Source of the DNA: Nitrospira sp.
GTDB lineage: Bacteria > Nitrospirota > Nitrospiria > Nitrospirales > Nitrospiraceae
Length of the DNA stretch: 64,000 bases
Direction: 5' to 3'
NCBI GenBank assembly: GCA_024330965.1
Contig: JANDJL010000010.1
Coordinates: 1 to 64,000 of the forward strand
Part shown: piece after piece, positions 62,611 to 64,000 of the stretch
Layout of the letters: each line of letters begins with the position of its first letter
Numbering within the stretch: position 1 is the first letter of the stretch
The notes under the pieces: generated by a model
Told to the model about the DNA's origin: nothing
What the model saw: the letters and a program-made list of their open reading frames with translations, nothing else
The model's database searches: none
Program-made: the position numbers and the translations under genes

Positions 62611-63750
62611 ATGAGGGTGATCCACACGGTCGCCTCTATTTCGTATGAAGCCGGGGGACTTTCTTATTCAGTGGTACGCCTGTGCGAGTCGCTCCTCAAA
62701 CTGGGATTGGACATCACGTTGGCCGTGCTGAACGATCCACCACGCCCTTCGTATCAGCCGTTCGTCAAGGCGTTTCCCTTGGGGCTCGGCCCCAGAAAAC
62801 TGGGGCGTTCACCGGCGATGGCACGGTGGCTGGCCCGAGAGGCGAAAACAGAATCCATCGACTTGCTCCACGTCCACAGTATGTGGATGATGCCCAACGT
62901 CTATCCTGGCATCATCGCGCGCCGCCATCGCATTCCGCTGATGGTCTCTCCTCGAGGGACGCTCTCGCCGTGGGCCATGGCGAGTGGCTCTCGTGTCAAG
63001 CGCTGGTTTTGGCCGCTGGTGCAGAGACCGGCGATCTCGGCGGCTGCCTGTTTTCATGCGACGGCGGAATCTGAATACGAAGACATCCGTCGCTTGGGCT
63101 TTCGCCAGTCGGTGGCGGTCATCCCAAACGGGATCGATATTCCTGAACCTATGCCGAGGGGTGAGCAGCCCTTCCGTACCCTGCTGTTTTTAAGCCGCAT
63201 TCATCCCAAAAAAGGATTGGATCTCTTGTTGCCGGCGTGGCAAGCCGTGCAGGATCGCTTTCCGAGCTGGCGCCTTGTGATTGCTGGACCGAATGATAGC
63301 CACGGCTACTTGGAAAAGCTGCAGAATGAGGCGTCGAGGCTCAAGTTGAAGCGCGTCGCCTTCATCGGCGAGGTGAAAGGTGCGCAAAAGTGGGAGACCT
63401 ATTTTCAAGCCGACCTGTTCGTGCTGCCGACCTATTCCGAAAATTTTGGCCTTGTCGTGGCAGAGGCGCTTGCTGCTGGTCTGCCGGCAATTGTCTCCAA
63501 AGGAGCGCCATGGGCCGGATTGGTTGAAAAGCAAGCTGGGTGGTGGATCGACATCGGGTTGGCCCCGTTGGTGAACTGTCTCTCGCAGGCCCTGGGACTG
63601 TCTCCCGGGCAATTGAGCGAGATGGGCCGGAGAGGGCGGCGGTGGATGCAGGACGAGTTTTCATGGGAGAGTCTTGGAGCCAGGATGAACCGTACCTATG
63701 AGTGGATTGTGCATGGGGGGAAAAAACCGGGCTGGGTGGTTGACGAGTAG
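62611..63750 (+). CDS. Glycosyltransferase family 4
   Basis: 379 residues from ATG 62611 with GAGGAAG upstream. GT-B fold: YEAGGLSYSVVRLCESLLKL near the N-terminus, LLHVHSMWMMPNVYPGIIAR, then LLFLSRIHPKKGLDLLLPAW (donor domain start) and SENFGLVVAEALAAG with the EX7E-type Glu pair. It is the third glycosyltransferase-type gene of the window and probably adds a sugar to the lipid-linked EPS repeat. It lies 36 bp after the DUF218 gene. Confidence 0.92.
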   Translation: MRVIHTVASISYEAGGLSYSVVRLCESLLKLGLDITLAVLNDPPRPSYQPFVKAFPLGLGPRKLGRSPAMARWLAREAKTESIDLLHVHSMWMMPNVYPGIIARRHRIPLMVSPRGTLSPWAMASGSRVKRWFWPLVQRPAISAAACFHATAESEYEDIRRLGFRQSVAVIPNGIDIPEPMPRGEQPFRTLLFLSRIHPKKGLDLLLPAWQAVQDRFPSWRLVIAGPNDSHGYLEKLQNEASRLKLKRVAFIGEVKGAQKWETYFQADLFVLPTYSENFGLVVAEALAAGLPAIVSKGAPWAGLVEKQAGWWIDIGLAPLVNCLSQALGLSPGQLSEMGRRGRRWMQDEFSWESLGARMNRTYEWIVHGGKKPGWVVDE

Positions 63751-63808
63751 TCTCTAAGAGAGGCCAAGACAGTGATTGGGCGAGGTCTTTAAAAAACAGA
63801 GAGCTTTC

Positions 63809-64000
63809 ATGAACACCCGACGTGAGCAACCGAAGGATCGTAACCATGCTGGAGAACCTATGCAGAAGGTACTGTTAGATGTGGTTGCCCAATACCCGGC
63901 CCAGGTGCGGGCGGCGCAAGAAAGAGACATGCCTCGGATGGCGTATCAAGCGAGGCTTCTTCTTGATTGCATGGAAAGGTCTGGCAAGGATCTGCGGAAT
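63809..64000 (+). CDS. Unidentified gene truncated by the window edge
   Basis: Open frame of 64 codons running off the right end. An ATG at 63860 with GGAG 5 bp upstream is an alternative start. The visible part (KVLLDVVAQYPAQVRAAQER and ARLLLDCMERSGKDL) is helical and resembles the N-terminus of proteins found in EPS clusters, but no family can be named from this fragment. It is probably the next gene of the EPS operon. Confidence 0.55.
   Translation, partial: MNTRREQPKDRNHAGEPMQKVLLDVVAQYPAQVRAAQERDMPRMAYQARLLLDCMERSGKDLRN

Overview
The window looks like a chromosomal segment of a Gram-negative, moderately GC-rich bacterium. The gene content most resembles the phylum Nitrospirota (Nitrospira-like): exosortase/VPLPA-CTERM sorting, a TIGR03790 protein, a cytochrome P460-family protein, di-heme peroxidases and a large exopolysaccharide locus. 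This assignment is inferred from gene content, not from a marker search. No rRNA, tRNA, CRISPR array, intact IS element or phage was recognised.

Layout. (1) 1-4215: a type I secretion-like set (TolC-like channel, ABC permease/ATPase, HlyD-like adaptor). The ABC ATPase domain has lost almost every catalytic motif. (2) 4216-5185: about 1 kb without a recognisable gene. (3) 5186-20050: housekeeping genes purE-purK, rhomboid protease, DHH phosphoesterase, LOG-family protein, CBS/PilZ-like protein, MNIO/DUF692-like protein, dus, maf, an MsbA-like exporter and secA. Two tiny genes follow secA, one coding for a 31-residue very basic COX24-like peptide. (4) 20233-28734: a plus-strand run of exported proteins. 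It holds two small CxWxC proteins flanking a TlpA-like thioredoxin, a small HTH protein, an outer-membrane barrel, a beta-propeller lipoprotein, a TPR protein, a mono-heme lipoprotein, a cytochrome P460-family protein, a small secreted protein and a cupredoxin-like protein. (5) 29096-53287: an island of nine VPLPA/PEP-CTERM-type surface proteins on the minus strand. Mixed in are a family 9 glycosyltransferase, TIGR03790, two tandem di-heme cytochrome c peroxidase-like proteins, a lipoprotein, a frameshifted NHL propeller and a decaying patch with broken vapBC and an MFS remnant. (6) 53765-64000: a parallel beta-helix protein, the exosortase-EpsI fusion, and an exopolysaccharide operon (FkbM methyltransferase, Wzx-like flippase, glycosyltransferases, Wzy-like polymerase, YdcF-like protein) running off the right edge.

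How it fits together. The exosortase probably processes the VPLPA-tailed proteins, and the neighbouring polysaccharide genes probably make the matrix in which they act. This agrees with the known pairing of exosortases and EPS loci. A 15-bp motif, TGCAMCAGATGTGAC, recurs upstream of several VPLPA-CTERM genes. Read in the gene direction it resembles a sigma-54 -24/-12 element with one of the two G residues replaced, so it is a candidate shared control site for this regulon.
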